A stretch of DNA of 64,000 nucleotides from Cyanophora paradoxa (lineage: Eukaryota > Glaucocystophyceae > Cyanophorales > Cyanophoraceae), in contig QPMI01000567.1 in the NCBI GenBank assembly GCA_004431415.1, forward strand, positions 1 to 64,000. The letters run 5' to 3'. The first letter of the stretch is position 1, and every line of letters starts with the position of its first letter. Below are positions 54,486 to 64,000 of the stretch, in pieces. The notes under the pieces were generated by a model. That model had not been told where the DNA came from. It worked only from the letters and a program-made list of their open reading frames with translations, and ran no database searches. Both the position numbers and the translations under genes were made by a program.

Positions 54486-56146
54486 TCACAGGTCGTCGAC
54501 CAAAATCGCGTCATCCATCCCAACCTCGTCGCCCTCGGCAGCCCGCTCGGGGCCCTCGGCGTCGACGTCAGGGGCGAGAGGTGGATTTTGTTCTTGAGCG
54601 GGCGAGTCCGCGAGTGCGGGGTCGATCGCCGGCTCGTCGGCGTTCACAGCAGTCTTCCGAGGCCGACCAACGCGGGGACGGGCTTGAGACTCGGAGAGAC
54701 GCGTGCGGAACGGAAGCATGCAGTCGATGTGGGCAACAGTCTCACGCAGAGGACGGGTACGGGCATCGTCCTTGGCGGAGTAGGGCTTAGCCGACCCCTT
54801 GACCGTGTAGGTGTAACCGCCAGGGTTAACACCAGTCACAGTGTAGGGCCCGACCCACGAATTGTACAGCCCTTTGTTGTGTTCGCCCATCCAGCACAAT
54901 ACCTTGTCGCCAACCTCAAAGCGGCGACGATGAGGCGGGTTGCCGGTGCGAGCAACCATGCGGTTCCGATAGAACCGACGGTACTCGCGCGAGGCAGCGT
55001 CGGCGCTCGCGGCAGCTCGCGTCATCGCGAGAAGGTAATCAGCCGGGTGCGTGTGGTCGGGGTTCACGAAGCGGACGCCGGCTCCGAAGCGCACTTCGCA
55101 GGGCAGGTGCACTTCAGAACCGCGGTGCAAGACCATCGGGAGAACCCGGTGGCGGAGTGCACGGTGGTCCGCAACGCGAGAACGATATCGGCGTTGTAAA
55201 GAGGCCAGTCAGAGAGCGGCCGCTTGTGCTCACGGCACATGGCGTAAGCGAGAGTCTTGTAGACTCCGCCCAGGCGCTCGGCGCCGCCGTTCGAGGCGTG
55301 GTGGTAGGCGGCCGCGTGCACGAACCGGGTACCCTTCTCCTTGAAGAACGCGTTCCACGCGCCCCCAACGAGTTGGGACCCGCGGTCCGTCAGGATGCGC
55401 GCGGGCACGCCCTCGTGCGTATAGAAGTCGATCGCGGTGGCGAGCAAGGCCTCGCCGGAGATACGGGAGAGCGGGTAGATATAGCAGAACTTGGTGTATG
55501 CGTCGACGTACGCGATGATGTATCGCGAACCGTCTTCGTGCATATCCAAGTGGAAGATATCCACCTGCCACAGGTCTCCCTTGCCCGAAGGCTGTATCAC
55601 CTGAATGGCGGTACGGCGGGGCTTCGCGGCCTTCGCGAACTGACAGTGCGGGCACGACCGCACAAAGCGAGCGATGGAGGCGTACATGCCAGGCCACCAG
55701 AACCGCAGGGCGATCCGACGGGCTATCACGGGCGCGCCTCGATGGGCCCAGCCCTCGTGATAGGCGTAGAGCACCCTGTCGATCCAAGCGTCCGGCAAGA
55801 CGGGTAGGAACCGGCCGGCAGGGACCAAGGGGTTGCGCTCGATGACGCCGTCGTCGGCCAGGCTGAACTCGCCGGCCAGGCGTGCAAAGCGCTCCTTGGC
55901 CCGCAGGCAGTGAGCGCAGCTGGGCGAGCAGGGATCTGCGTCGCGCCTCGAGCCGCGGGTACAGACAGTTGGATTCTCGCCCTCTGCGTGGAAGGCGAGA
56001 AGCTTCTTGCAGAAGGAATCCTCCTTCTGAGCGGCGAGCAGACGCTTGCGCTTCTCGGGCGGGAACATACGGCGCAGCGCGTCGGGGAGCGCCCCATCGA
56101 CGGCTGGCGAGGGTCCGCAGGCCCACGCGTCGAGGACGGTATCCAC
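54486..56146 (-). CDS. Retrotransposon integrase, one frame break
   Basis: The N-terminal HHCC zinc finger (YHEGWAHRGAP ... CPHCQFAK) is followed by the DDE core. Its parts are LWQVDIFHLD, ILTDRGSQ and, with the expected spacing, GGAERLGGVYKTL. A C-terminal domain with FEVGDKVLCW and the GPY motif (WVGPYTV) follows, then a Pro/Asp-rich tail to the stop at 54,486. The frame breaks once near 55,140 in a CCC run. It inserts the element cDNA into the genome. No chromodomain is seen. It is the last part of the pol polyprotein. Confidence 0.85.
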
Positions 56147-57290
56147 GAAGACCGGCTTGCACGGCGGGCGAACGTCCCGGCCTCTAGGGTCGAGTTCTAC
56201 CCACCGCTGCGGGGCAGCGGCCTCGGCGGCGACCGTCTCAGGCTCGAGCGGGGCGGCGTCGTCGGAAGCCTGCCCGCGGGCAGAGGGGCGACCTCGAGCC
56301 CGCGGCGCTGGCTTGGGGTCCGGGGGACCGGCCGAACGCGGATCTGGTGGCGAGCAGTCTCCGGGGAGAGCGAGCGTCGGCGCGGAGGCCCGGGAGGCGG
56401 CTCGCCCTCAGGGTCCTCCGGCTCCCACTCAATATGAATCGGCACCGGCCGATCCGAGGGGTCGACCGGGGAGCGCCAGTGGCGCGTGTTGTACTCATCT
56501 CGAGGCTGCCGCCTCAAGGCGGGGCCGCGAGGGAAGAGCGCGTCGGGATGCAGGGGCCGCGGCTCGGCAAATCCCTTGGCGCCCCACCGACGGGGCCCGG
56601 TTTCCGAGCGCTTCGGGACTCGCTCCGCAAGAGCGAGGGGAAGCCGTCAGCGTCGCAGGCGTCGGAGGGGACAGGCCCTTCCGGCAGCGACTCGTCATCG
56701 ATCTCGCCCGAGGCCTCGGCCTCTGCGTGAGCGTCCTCTAGCAGCGCGGCCGGGGCGCCCAGGTCGCCCTCAGGGGCGTCGGGCATCTCCGCGTCCGAGG
56801 GAGCCTCGCGCTCCTCGACAGCGGGCGCCGGGCCCGGCTCTCGTCGTTTCGGGGGCGGCGAGACCGACTCTGGCGCGGGAGGCGCGAAGCGCTCTGGGGC
56901 GGCCCGCGCTCGCTTGCGCGTGGCGGCGTCAGTAGCCGAGGCGGAGGCCTTGGCCTCAGCGAACCCAGCCGACGCAGCAAGCTTGGCGAGCTCGCGGGGC
57001 AGGCGTCGCGGCGCGCGCTCTGGCGGCGGGGGCTCGGCGTCGGAATCGGTTTCCGCAGCACCGCCAGCCTCACCCTCAGGCTCGGGCGCGGGCGCTTCAG
57101 GGGCGCCGGCGTCGGGCTCGGCCTCAGGAGCACTGGCTGGCACAGGGGCCGCGACTCCTCCTCTGCATAAGAGGAGCGGCCCGGCGGGGAAGAGGGGGCG
57201 CTCGCAGGCGCCGCCGGGGCGCTCGGCGTCTAGCGGCTCGGCCACCCTCGGCTGGGGCTTCCGCGCGGAAGCCGGCGGAGTTGGCGAGCT
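56147..57290 (-). CDS. Pol linker between RNase H and integrase, Pro/Ala/Glu-rich
   Basis: About 1.1 kb of coding-compatible sequence with Ala/Pro/Glu-rich and Ser/Arg-rich low complexity joins RNase H to integrase. Segments such as DEPAEPEGEAGGAAETDSDA-like acidic runs alternate with PPKRREPG. It is unusually long for this position in Ty3/Gypsy polyproteins. No domain is recognised, and frames change at least once. Confidence 0.45.
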
Positions 57291-59315
57291 GGCGCAGGGC
57301 CCGCTCGGTCGGGCCCAGCTGCATCCTAAAGATGCCCAGCGGGACGTCGGGATCCTCAGGCTCAGCCCCTACAGCATGTTGCGGGATGCCGAAGCCTTCG
57401 GCGCCCTTGTAGGCCGCGGGCTTGGACGAGGAACCGTCTGCACCGCCTGGCTGCCAGACGGGGTGGTCCTTAGGGAGACGCGAGCACGCGTCGGGACCCC
57501 CGTTCTGCTTGCCAGGGCGGTAGACGATCTCAAAGTCGTAGGCCTGCAAGAGCAGGGACCAGCGACCGAGGCGGCCCGTCGTCGGGTCCAGCGTCTTCAG
57601 CCACTGGAGGCGTGGTGGTCGGTCCGCACCAGGAACTGGGGGCCGCCCAGCAGATAGTGGCGCCAATACTTAATGGCCCAGACTACTGCGAGGCACTCCA
57701 GCTCCGTAGCGGAGTAGTTCATCTCGGCCGGCAGCAGCGTGCGGCTGATGAACGCGAGCGGCCGCTCGACGCCTTTGTCGTCGGCCTGGCTCAGAATTGC
57801 GCCGATAGCGTAGGTGCTGGCGTCCGTCTGGAGAATGAAGGGCTTCGAGAAGTCCGGGAACCGCAATATAATATCGCGGCCCAGGAGTTCTTTCAGCTCC
57901 TTAAAGGCGCGGTCGGCGGGCCGTCCTCTGGCCAACTCCAGACGGCGTCCTTCAATAGAAGGCGCTGCATGGCGTGCACCACTTTGGAGAAGTTCTCGAC
58001 AAAGCGGCGGTAGTAGCCGGCGAGGCCGAGGAACGAGCGGAGCTCGTCCGCGTTCTTCGGCGTCTGCCAGTCCGTGATCACCTTGGTCTTCGCAGGGTCC
58101 TGGCGGATCCCTTCGGCGGAGATGCGGTGGCCGAGAAGGTCGATTTCAGGCACGCAGAAGCGGCACTTCGACGGCTTCAGGCGCAGGTTCGCCTTAGAGA
58201 TCGTCTCGAAGAGCGCCTTCAAGTCTAGAAGGTGCTGATCGATGGACGGTGAGAAGACCGTGATATCGTCGATGTACGCGACGACGCAGGTGGTCAGCAA
58301 GGGGCCCAGGATCGCAGTGATCGCGCGGGAGAATGCCGCGGGCCCGTTCGTGACCCCAAACGGCGTAACCTTCCACTGAAAGTGACCCCAGGGACCACAA
58401 ATGCAGTGTAGGCTCGGGAGCCGGGGTGCAGAGGCAGCTGCCAGAAGCCGGCAGTCGCGTCAGCAGTCGAGAAGACCATCGAGCCGCGGAGGCGCTCGAG
58501 CTGGTCGTCTATGCGGGGTAGGGGAAACACGTCCCGCTCGGTGATCTGATTCAGCCTCCGATAGTCGACACAGAAACGCCAAGTGCCGTCCTTTTTGGGG
58601 CCAGCACTACCGGCGAGCCATATGCCGCTTGGGAGGGCTCGATCAGCCCAAGCTCAAGGAGTTTCTGAATTTCCTTGCGGGCGTGTTCCTCGGCGTGCGG
58701 GTTCATACGCCGCGGAGGCGTGAACACCGGAAGGCGAGTCGTGAGTTTGATCACGTGCTCGTAATAGAGCAGGTTGCTGGTGCCCTCTTTGGCCTCGACC
58801 TTGTCTGCGAAGACATCCTTGTAGCGCCGCAGGAGCGCGTGAAGTTCGGCTTTCTGCGCCGTCGTGATTGACGGGTGAGAGCCGAGCTCAGGAATCTTCT
58901 TCAGCAGCTCTTGCCACTCCTCCTCTGCATTAGGCACCGGCCGCGGTGCCTCAGCGGGCTTCGCGTCGGGTGCTGCAGTCGTAGGGGTGGGGCATCGGGC
59001 CGGGCCGAAAGCGAGGCTGTGACCACACTCTGGGGTGGGGCCTCGGCGTCGGCGACCGGTGCGGCCTTGCGGACCGTAACGTCGCCGCGCATGGCGCGGA
59101 CTGCATCGAGCAAGTCGCGCTCCGCTTTTTCGGAGAGACCGGGAAGGTCGAGCGCAGGGTGGCGTCTCTGGGGACGGACACTGCCTCGACTGCGGCGACG
59201 AACTCGTCGACCGAGGGCCTGTGATCGGGGCCGGCGTTGGGGACGCGCTTCGTGACGACGTGCTCATAGCATCGTCGTCGAGGCTAATGATGCTCATAGC
59301 ATCAAGGTCCTGCAA
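57291..59315 (-). CDS. Retrotransposon reverse transcriptase and RNase H, several frame breaks
   Basis: In order: KEIQKLLELGLIEPSQAAYG with SPVVLAPK, then VFPLPRIDDQ, motif A FSTADATAGFWQL, the catalytic VAYIDDITVFS, and LLGHRISAEGI with FLGLAGYYRRF. RNase H follows with LQTDASTYAIGAILSQ, TELECLAVVWAIKYW, RTDHHA and IVYRPGKQNGGPDACSR. All catalytic aspartates are present. Frame changes near 58,595 (A run), 58,390 (G run), 57,925 (C run) and 57,605 (C run) each correspond to one missing base in a homopolymer. The enzyme copies element RNA to DNA and removes the RNA strand. Confidence 0.85.
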
Positions 59316-59359
59316 CGGCCGGTCGGCTGTGTCGAAGGGCAGCTCGCCAAACGTGACGA

Positions 59360-60830
59360 CTATATCGTCGACGTCGTAGGCGGTGCGCGGGGTGGGTCGG
59401 CGGGCTCAGCAGGCGCTGCGCTAGACAGAGCGCGCTGCTTTTCCGCCTCATCTACGACAGAACGTAGGGTGGAGATTATTTTCTCAACGTCTTTGGCGGG
59501 CTCATATGCCGCGCCAAGCATGCGTGCTTTTCTATTAAAGTGGCGGAGTCCAGTGCGGCGTTTGGCAGGCACGATTCGCAGCCGGCGAATCAAGAGGTCT
59601 GTCAATGCACTCGCACTACAAGGCATTTGCTCAGGTTCGTACTCAAAATCACCAGGCGGTAGGGCGACCGCCGAAGCGACCGCTACTACCGATCCTAGCG
59701 GCAGGGTTACCGGCTGCCGGCCAGGATTGCACAACCGCACGTGAAACATTTTGTCTCCCGGGTGATTATGCAGCTGGTAAGGGCAGAGTACGCCCAAGGC
59801 TTGCGGGGACTCCGGCGACGGCTCGACGTAGAGGTGCGGCAACTCACGCGTTGCCGGGCCCTGCCCATTGAGCGTGCATGGGACGAGGGCCTCTCCGACG
59901 GGGAGCTTTACTGGTCCCAGGACTCGGACCAGGATCCCAAGCTGGTCCGGAGCCGAAAAGGACGACGACTTCGCGGTGCAGGTGGTCACGGGCCCGGAGG
60001 CACCACCCGGACAGCGTCGTGTCGATCTGGCCGTGGACGGCCTGGATCGCGTCCAGGCCGAGCAGAATGTCCGGCTCAACGCCCATGGCGCCGCGCGGGA
60101 CGACGAAGACGCGGCGGCAGAAGCGGAGCGAGCCCAGAACGAAGACTACGTCGGCGCGGCGACAACGAATTTTGTCCCGGTCCATGAAACCGCGGACTAT
60201 CGTGTGGCCCTCGACGTAATTGACTTCGTCGGGCGGCAGGCGGTCGAGGACTTCCTGGGGAACTACAGTTCCCTGGGCGCCCGTGTCGACAACAATGCGA
60301 GCGGGCCGTTCAGCGCCGGAGCGGCCGTTCGGCAGGCGCATAGCAATGCTGCCGTGAATGTGCAGTGTCTTTGGCCGGAAGAATTCCAGGGCCCGGTCGC
60401 GCGGGAAGCTAGGTCGGGCGCGGCGGACGTGGAATTCTGGTTCCGGCGGCGCGGGTGGACCCGACAGGTCCGTTGCGCTTGCGGTTGGGATGGGGCCGGG
60501 ACTGGCGAGCCGCGGCTCGCTCGGCGACTCGGCGCTGCTCTGCCTGGTCGGCCAACGGCGAGGGCTTGGTCCGCTTGCGCGGGCCCGGGCCGTGGCGGTT
60601 GGCGTAGAGCAACTCGTCGCTGGGCGGGTCATAGCCGGCGCGCGTTCCCAGCGGCGTCTCCTCTGCCGGGCGGGGCACGGCGAGGGACGGGCGGTTTTTG
60701 GAGCCCAGGGCGTGGCCCGCGGCATGAGAGCTTCCTCGTCGGAGGTCAGGCCTCGGGGTAAATGATCGCGGCGGCCTCGAGCGCGTTCTGCGGGGCGAAC
60801 GCCGCTGTCGGCGCTGAACCCGAGAACCAC
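59360..60830 (-). CDS. Retropepsin-type protease and following linker
   Basis: ARIVVDTGAQGTVVPQEVL carries the DTG(A) active site of a retroviral-type aspartic protease, and VEPDILLGLDAIQ is the matching C-terminal LLGLD segment. After it the beta-rich piece ALGVLCPYQLHNHPGDKMFH with RLCNPGRQPVTLP leads toward RT, as in other Ty3/Gypsy elements. The two pieces overlap in different frames (59,844-60,830 and 59,360-60,079), so there is one break near 59,900-60,050. It would process the Gag-Pol polyprotein. Confidence 0.75.
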
Positions 60831-63800
60831 GCGCGAGTCGGCCGTGGCGGGGCCTTGTAGCCCGTTTTGCGCATCGAGATGCCGTAGCGGTCCATGATCG
60901 CCTGATGCACCGCGCGTAAGGCGGGCTCCAGGGTCTTTGGATCGACCTGCAGCATTTGCGCGGGTTCGACAGCCAGTTGAAGACCAGCACGGTCGAGCGC
61001 GGCCCGAGCTTGTGCAGCAGGCGGCGGGCCCAGGCCGGCGCAGGCTCGCGGCTCTTTGGTGGGGCCGGGCGGGCGGCGCGGCTGGCGCCGCGGCGCGACT
61101 GTTTGAGCGGGCGGCTCGTGGACGACCGTCTGGACGCGGCGGATCGAGATGTACTTCTCGTCCGCCGGCACCGGCACAGCGGCCCGGACCGACGCCGGCG
61201 TATGCAAGTGGGCGGGAAGGTCACAGGGCGCGCGGGCCTCGTGCCCGCGGGGTGACGACGCTTCTGCGACGGTGTATACCGCGAAGAAGGGCTTTGGGTT
61301 GGCTTTTGCCGCGGCCTGCATTGCCACGCGAGCCTCGTGCTGGCGCTCGCGCTCAAGCAAGGCTCGCCAGTCTTTGGTGCGATCGAGCGTGGCCCGCAGA
61401 GCCTCGAGATCGGCACGGGGCCCGTCTGGGAGGAGCGAGATCATCATGCCCGTCTCCCCAGCGGAGAGGCTGATCTGCATATCGATGCCGGCCCGGAGGG
61501 CGCGGCAGACGTCTTCCAGGGCCCGCCGAGCGGCCTGCTTTGCCTGGGCGAAGGCTTCGTCTGAGACCTTCTGAGCGCCGCCGGGCTTGGCGCGCGTCTC
61601 GGCGTGGCTAGCGGCGGTGCGGATCTGGCGCTCGACTGTTTGAAGCCAAAGCCCCAATTCCGTGACCCCTTGGCCCCGGATCTTCACGTCGCGGCAGCTC
61701 GAGCACTCGCGCACAAACTGCAGGAGGCCCCCTGCTGGGACGTCAGCCTGGGGGTTGAAAGTCGTGGCGGCGGAGGCGCGCGGCGCGGCCACTGAGGCGC
61801 GCGGCTGCTCCGGCGTCGACTGGTCTGCGCGCGGCGGCTCGGCCTGGCTCGCACGCGATGACCGCTCCTGGGCCTGAGAGATGGAGGCGCGACCCTCCGC
61901 AGGCTTGGACGGCGCCGCCGACTGCGGACCGGCCTCGCTCTGCCCCTCAGGCCCCTCTAGAAAGGGCTGCTGGCGCTCGTTGCGTCCGCCCGTCGGCGGC
62001 TGCCCACCCGATGGTGGCGCGGCGGCGCGGGCCGAGGACGACGCGGACTGAGCGTCCATCTGGTTCTGGAGCTTGATCAGGACCAGCGCGGTGGCCTGCT
62101 CAGCTCGCGCGGACGCCGAGAGCGAGTCTGGCATCTCAGCGTACTGCGCCTTCCAGACCATGTCGAAGAGCTCGCGCAATGTGGGCGGGCAGCCTCGCAG
62201 GCGGGCGTCGTTCTCGTGCCGCTTGTACGCAGCGTCTACGGCGCCGCGCGGCGGGTCCGGCGGGCGGCGAGAGGACTGGCTGCTGCGAGGGCTGCGGCGG
62301 TCTCGCGGCGAGGCGCGGTCGCGCGAGCCCTTCTTCGAGCTTTTGCGCCGCTTATCGTCATGGCGGGGCTCCGGCTCGGGCTCCGATCGCGCGAGCGCGA
62401 GCGGGAGCTAGAGCGGGACGGTGTTCGGCTCCGGCGGCGTTCCCGCGAGCCTCGGCGAGGGCTCCGCCTGTCGCGAGTGTCGCGAGCCGTGGACCGTCGG
62501 CTCGGCGGGCTGCGGTCGCGGCGCGGCGGCGAGCGATCACGGCGGTCCGGGGAGCGGCGGCGGGAGGCCTCGCGGTCCCGGCGGTCCGGCGAAGGGCGTC
62601 GGAGCCTCGCGATCGCGGCGTTCCAACGAACGGCGGGACGGCGGCGGCGCCCGGGATTGCCGGTGGGGCTCCGGGAGCGCTCGCGGCGCGTGGAGGGGCC
62701 CCGCGTCTCGCGCCTGTCTGGGGTGCGAGAGCGGCGACTGGACGGGGCTCGGCGCGGCTCGGGTGTGCGCGAGCGGCGCTGAGACGAGGCCCGCTCAGGG
62801 GTCCGGCGGGCCTGCGACGCGCGACTGGCCGTGTCGTCCCTGCGGCTCGAGCTTGCCTCGGCCTGGCGGCTCGAGCTGGGCGCGGCATCAAGGTCCGGGA
62901 GGGAGTCTCAGCCGGCGGGGCTTGGTCTGGCGGAGCGCTCTCGGCGATCCGCTCGACCTTCACCTTCCCGTCCGAGACGGTTACGCGCATGGTCTTGGGG
63001 TCATACCCCTGCTGCCGCGCGAGGAACGCATCCAGCCCGAACGGGTCGTTCGGGTCGACAGCGGGTTGTGCGGGTTGCGCCTGGCCACCGCCGCGGTCGC
63101 CGCCACGGTCACGGTGGCCTCGGCCGTCGCGACCGCGGTGCCGGCCGCCCCGCTGGTGACCCTGCCCGCGGCCGCCTCGGCCAACGGCCTGGCCCGCGTT
63201 GCGCCGGGCCGCGCCTGCTGCGGCGCCGTCGGCGGCGCGGCGGTCTGCGCAGCGGCCTGCGCCGGCGCGGGCGCCGACGGGGTGGCGGATGGCGCCGCCT
63301 CGGCGGGGTCGTCCGCGAGCCCGCCGACGATGGTTGAGGGCGGCTGGAACCGCACGCCCGCCCACGTCGCGCGGACCGCTCCTTCGTAGATCGGCTGGTA
63401 CGGCGTGCGAACCAGAAGGCTTTCGGCCTCCTTATCGACAGCCGCCGTCGCAGTCAGGCTGCGCCGGGCCGAGGGCGCGGCGCCCTTGTTCTGGACCGCG
63501 TCCCACATCAGCGCCGGGCGCAGAGCCTCAACGTCCCAGTCGGGAGCACGGGTCGTCCGTCTCCCAGTCGATCGGGCGCGCGAGGCGGATCGCGACATTC
63601 AGATCGGCGTAGAGCGAACGGAGCATCGTCTCGAACTGAGGCCGCAGGGGTATAGCCTCATCGGTAAAGATGAGCCCCAGCGGGAAGTTCCCGGGACAGT
63701 TCTCCAGCTCCTCGGCGGCGCGGGCGGCCTCGAGGTGGCGCTGTATCCCACTCTTGCCCCGGCGCCAAGGTCATCGCCGGCGGGCCACGCGTCCTCGGCG

Positions 63801-63973
63801 CCGGCCATCGGGGGCGAGCCGAGCTCAAGACGCTGGTACCCGAGACCGTGCGGCATGTTTGTGAGGTACGCGCGGATGCCGTCCGCCAGCGCGCGGGCAT
63901 CCGAGTCGGCGCACTCATCCCTCGTCATAGTGCGCAAGAGGGCCCTGAAGACCTCGGCCACGTTCTGGGGCAT
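60746..63973 (-). CDS. Gag-like region with helical capsid part and SR-rich segment
   Basis: The part at 60,746-62,179 is helical and Ala-rich (LREL FDMVWKAQYAEMP, LEDVCRALRAGIDMQISLSA, LEALRATLDRTKDWRALLE) and lies just before protease, as Gag does. Upstream, at about 62,230-62,820, the minus strand encodes a Ser/Arg/Pro-rich stretch (RDRASPRDRRSPRSS type) like an RS domain. Further upstream are DWETDD and EAIPLRPQFETMLRSLYADL pieces in other frames. I see no clear CCHC zinc knuckle. Limits and frame changes are uncertain, and the start may be outside the window. Confidence 0.5.
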
Positions 63974-64000
63974 GGCGGCGTTCAGGGCGCACAGTTGTCC

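Larger units (their letters stand above)
54486..64000 (-). mobile_element. Ty3/Gypsy-type LTR retrotransposon, 5' end beyond the window
   Basis: Minus-strand order gag-like, protease, reverse transcriptase, RNase H, integrase is that of the Ty3/Gypsy group. The coding part is GC-rich like the host. It is broken by several one-base shifts in homopolymers, but all catalytic motifs are present. The upstream end and 5' LTR are outside the window. Confidence 0.85.

Overview
The window reads as nuclear DNA of a GC-rich unicellular eukaryote, probably an alga or another protist, although the species cannot be named from sequence alone. The evidence is a multi-exon host gene with short introns (many with GTGCGC donors), a Ty3/Gypsy-type retrotransposon, satellite-like tandem repeats, and an AT-richer block of virus-derived genes.

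Positions 1 to about 17,100 are the 3' part of an endogenous DNA virus of the double-jelly-roll-capsid lineage (polinton-like or small nucleocytoplasmic virus type); its left end lies outside the window. On the minus strand it carries small basic and coiled-coil proteins, an FtsK/A32-type packaging ATPase, a double-jelly-roll major capsid protein, a minor-capsid-like protein and a patatin phospholipase joined to a discoidin domain. On the plus strand it carries a second minor-capsid-like protein (IDSRDR motif), a 1,964-residue fibre with a LamG-like domain and a C-terminal S74 chaperone, a small protein, two tandem paralogous structural-type proteins, a zinc-ribbon protein and a bacterial-type S-adenosylmethionine decarboxylase. 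A kilobase of non-coding AT-rich DNA with a long inverted repeat and iteron-like repeats follows. It ends in a 28-bp-arm palindrome at 17,125-17,197, where the composition switches to GC-rich host DNA.

Positions 17,317-21,228 (minus) hold a host gene for a secreted kelch-propeller/REJ-domain protein of about fifteen exons. After it come a 265-bp mariner-type MITE, palindrome-rich intergenic DNA, a ~143-bp minisatellite (23,930-25,300) and an array of ~2.6-kb units.

The array (26,284-35,385 and 44,780-52,593) is split by a second copy of 13,528-22,932, at 35,394-44,779. By eye the two copies differ only by nineteen one-base deletions in homopolymers, all in the second copy. This points to a very recent duplication or an assembly artefact in long-read data. 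The right half of the array is exactly three units and starts at the duplication junction.

Positions 52,594-54,485 are intergenic with one short host gene. From 54,486 to the right edge lies a minus-strand Ty3/Gypsy element (gag-like with an SR-rich part, protease, RT, RNase H, integrase). Its frame breaks sit in homopolymer runs, so many apparent pseudogenes here may be sequence errors.
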